Shown: piece by piece, positions 63,283 to 64,000 of the stretch
Position numbering within the stretch: position 1 is the first letter of the stretch
Layout: each line of letters begins with the position of its first letter
DNA from: Clostridium tertium
GTDB taxonomy: Bacteria > Bacillota > Clostridia > Clostridiales > Clostridiaceae
DNA length: 64,000 nucleotides
Assembly (NCBI RefSeq): GCF_017873245.1
Contig: NZ_JAGGJY010000003.1
Span: 62,001-126,000 of the forward strand
Direction: 5' to 3'
Program-made: the position numbers and the translations under genes
The notes under the pieces: model-generated
What the model was told of the DNA's origin: nothing
Database searches by the model: none
What the model saw: the letters and a program-made list of their open reading frames with translations, nothing else

Positions 63283-64000
63283 ATGGATATTTTTATAGCT
63301 AGACAAGGGATATATAATAAAGAAGAAAAAGTAGTAGCTTATGAATTACTTTATAGGAATTCTTTAAAAAATAATTTTAATAACAGTATTGAAGATGAGG
63401 AGGCTACATATAAGGTAATAGATAATATATCGTCTTTTGGGTTAGATATATTAACTGATAATAAACTAGCTTTTGTTAATTTTCCAGAAAAGTTAATAAA
63501 GAAGAATATTGCAACATTATTACCAAAAGAAAGAGTAGTAATAGAAATACTTGAAAGTGTTAGTCCATCTGAAGATGTAATCAATCAATTATCTTATTTA
63601 AAGGAATTAGGATATTATATAGCGTTAGATGATGTAGTAGATATAAATGATATTATAAATTTTATTGGGGTTATAGACATAGTAAAAGTTGATTTTATTC
63701 TTTCATCTAAAGAATCGAGAATAAGGATTGCACAAATTTGCAAAAAGTTTAAAATTAAAATGCTAGCTGAAAAAATAGAGACATTAGAGGACTTGGAAGA
63801 AGCCAAAAAACTCGAATACGATTATTTTCAAGGATTCTATTATAGTAAGCCATCTATATTCTTAGGAAAAGATATGGCAATAAAGAACACTAGTATTTTT
63901 ACACTTTTGATAGAACTAATAAGAGAAGATTATGATATAGATAAAGTTGAGTATACAATGAAGACAGATATTGCTTTAACATATAAATTCTTAAGATTTA
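63283..64000 (+). CDS. EAL-HDOD domain protein, YuxH-like (3' end outside window)
   Basis: An open frame from ATG 63283 (AGAGGAT upstream) runs to the last base, so at least 239 residues are seen. The start MDIFIARQGIYNKEEKVVAYELLYRN is typical of EAL-HDOD proteins; ELL replaces EAL. The region with ILESVSPSEDVINQL and GYYIALDDVVDINDIINF keeps the barrel, but KVDFI and AEKIET show substitutions at the c-di-GMP and metal sites. It is probably not an active phosphodiesterase but a binding or scaffold protein. The last visible part (YTMKTDIALTYKFLRF) is the HDOD start. Involvement in c-di-GMP or motility signalling is inferred. Confidence 0.88.
   Translation, partial: MDIFIARQGIYNKEEKVVAYELLYRNSLKNNFNNSIEDEEATYKVIDNISSFGLDILTDNKLAFVNFPEKLIKKNIATLLPKERVVIEILESVSPSEDVINQLSYLKELGYYIALDDVVDINDIINFIGVIDIVKVDFILSSKESRIRIAQICKKFKIKMLAEKIETLEDLEEAKKLEYDYFQGFYYSKPSIFLGKDMAIKNTSIFTLLIELIREDYDIDKVEYTMKTDIALTYKFLRF

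Overview
The window is a very AT-rich chromosomal segment of a spore-forming Clostridium (sensu stricto). The signs are three alpha/beta-type small acid-soluble spore protein genes, AGGAGG-type ribosome sites, frequent TTG/GTG starts, a SAM-I riboswitch, clostridial cellobiose and maltodextrin operons, and the order tig-clpP-clpX-lonB-lon-engB. The spore proteins look closest to those of the C. perfringens group; species is not resolved. I see no prophage, insertion sequence, CRISPR array or rRNA. Nearly all genes lie on the + strand.

Layout. 0-6 kb: beta-glucoside utilisation (two GH1 6-phospho-beta-glucosidases, the first cut by the window edge; an RpiR-type regulator; separate PTS IIB, IIC and IIA). 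6-8.4 kb: a small secreted thioester-domain protein, a PAP2 phosphatase, a DedA protein and a small charged protein. 8.5-15.6 kb: maltodextrin uptake (PucR-type regulator, malE, malF, malG, LacI-type regulator, malQ) with a shared 13-bp operator-like sequence at three places. 15.7-19 kb: a DUF503 gene, then a SAM-riboswitch-controlled metN-metI-metQ importer. 19-27.8 kb: a beta-lactamase-fold lipoprotein, an alanyl-tRNA editing enzyme, a CwlC-like amidase, an FtsH-type protease, two paralogous proteins (one with DUF1232) and an RNase H. 28-33.1 kb: tandem XRE-TPR regulators and an AraC regulator fused to a GH39-like domain.

33.2-38 kb: clpB behind a CtsR-type operator, a long-stem structured RNA (6S candidate), tRNA-Arg, tRNA-Lys and tRNA-Gly, three near-identical SASP genes and an ECF S component. 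38-46.3 kb: an ABC-2 exporter behind a perfect inverted repeat; a GntR regulator with two DUF1648/DUF5808-like membrane proteins and a YhfC-type intramembrane protease; two GNAT acetyltransferases; a PHP phosphatase. 46.4-52 kb: cell-envelope genes (TcaA-like protein, M23 peptidase), a missed cysteine-rich 56-aa peptide gene and a membrane-anchored unknown. 50.9-59.4 kb: protein quality control (tig, clpP, clpX, lonB, lon) and engB. 59.5-61 kb: a cysteine/glycine-rich gene set ending in what looks like a C-rich small RNA. 61-64 kb: a membrane-anchored unknown, a PerR-type Fur regulator, an unknown gene behind a perfect Rex-type operator, and an EAL-HDOD gene that runs off the window.

The most promising unexplained items are the C-rich sRNA candidate near 60.9-61.04 kb, the cysteine-rich proteins at 59.6-60.9 kb and 49.8 kb, the regulator/membrane/protease cluster at 40.7-44.2 kb, the short thioester protein at 6.1 kb, and the overlapping hairpins at 44.2-44.4 kb. 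Assignments come from reading motifs by eye; no database search was run.
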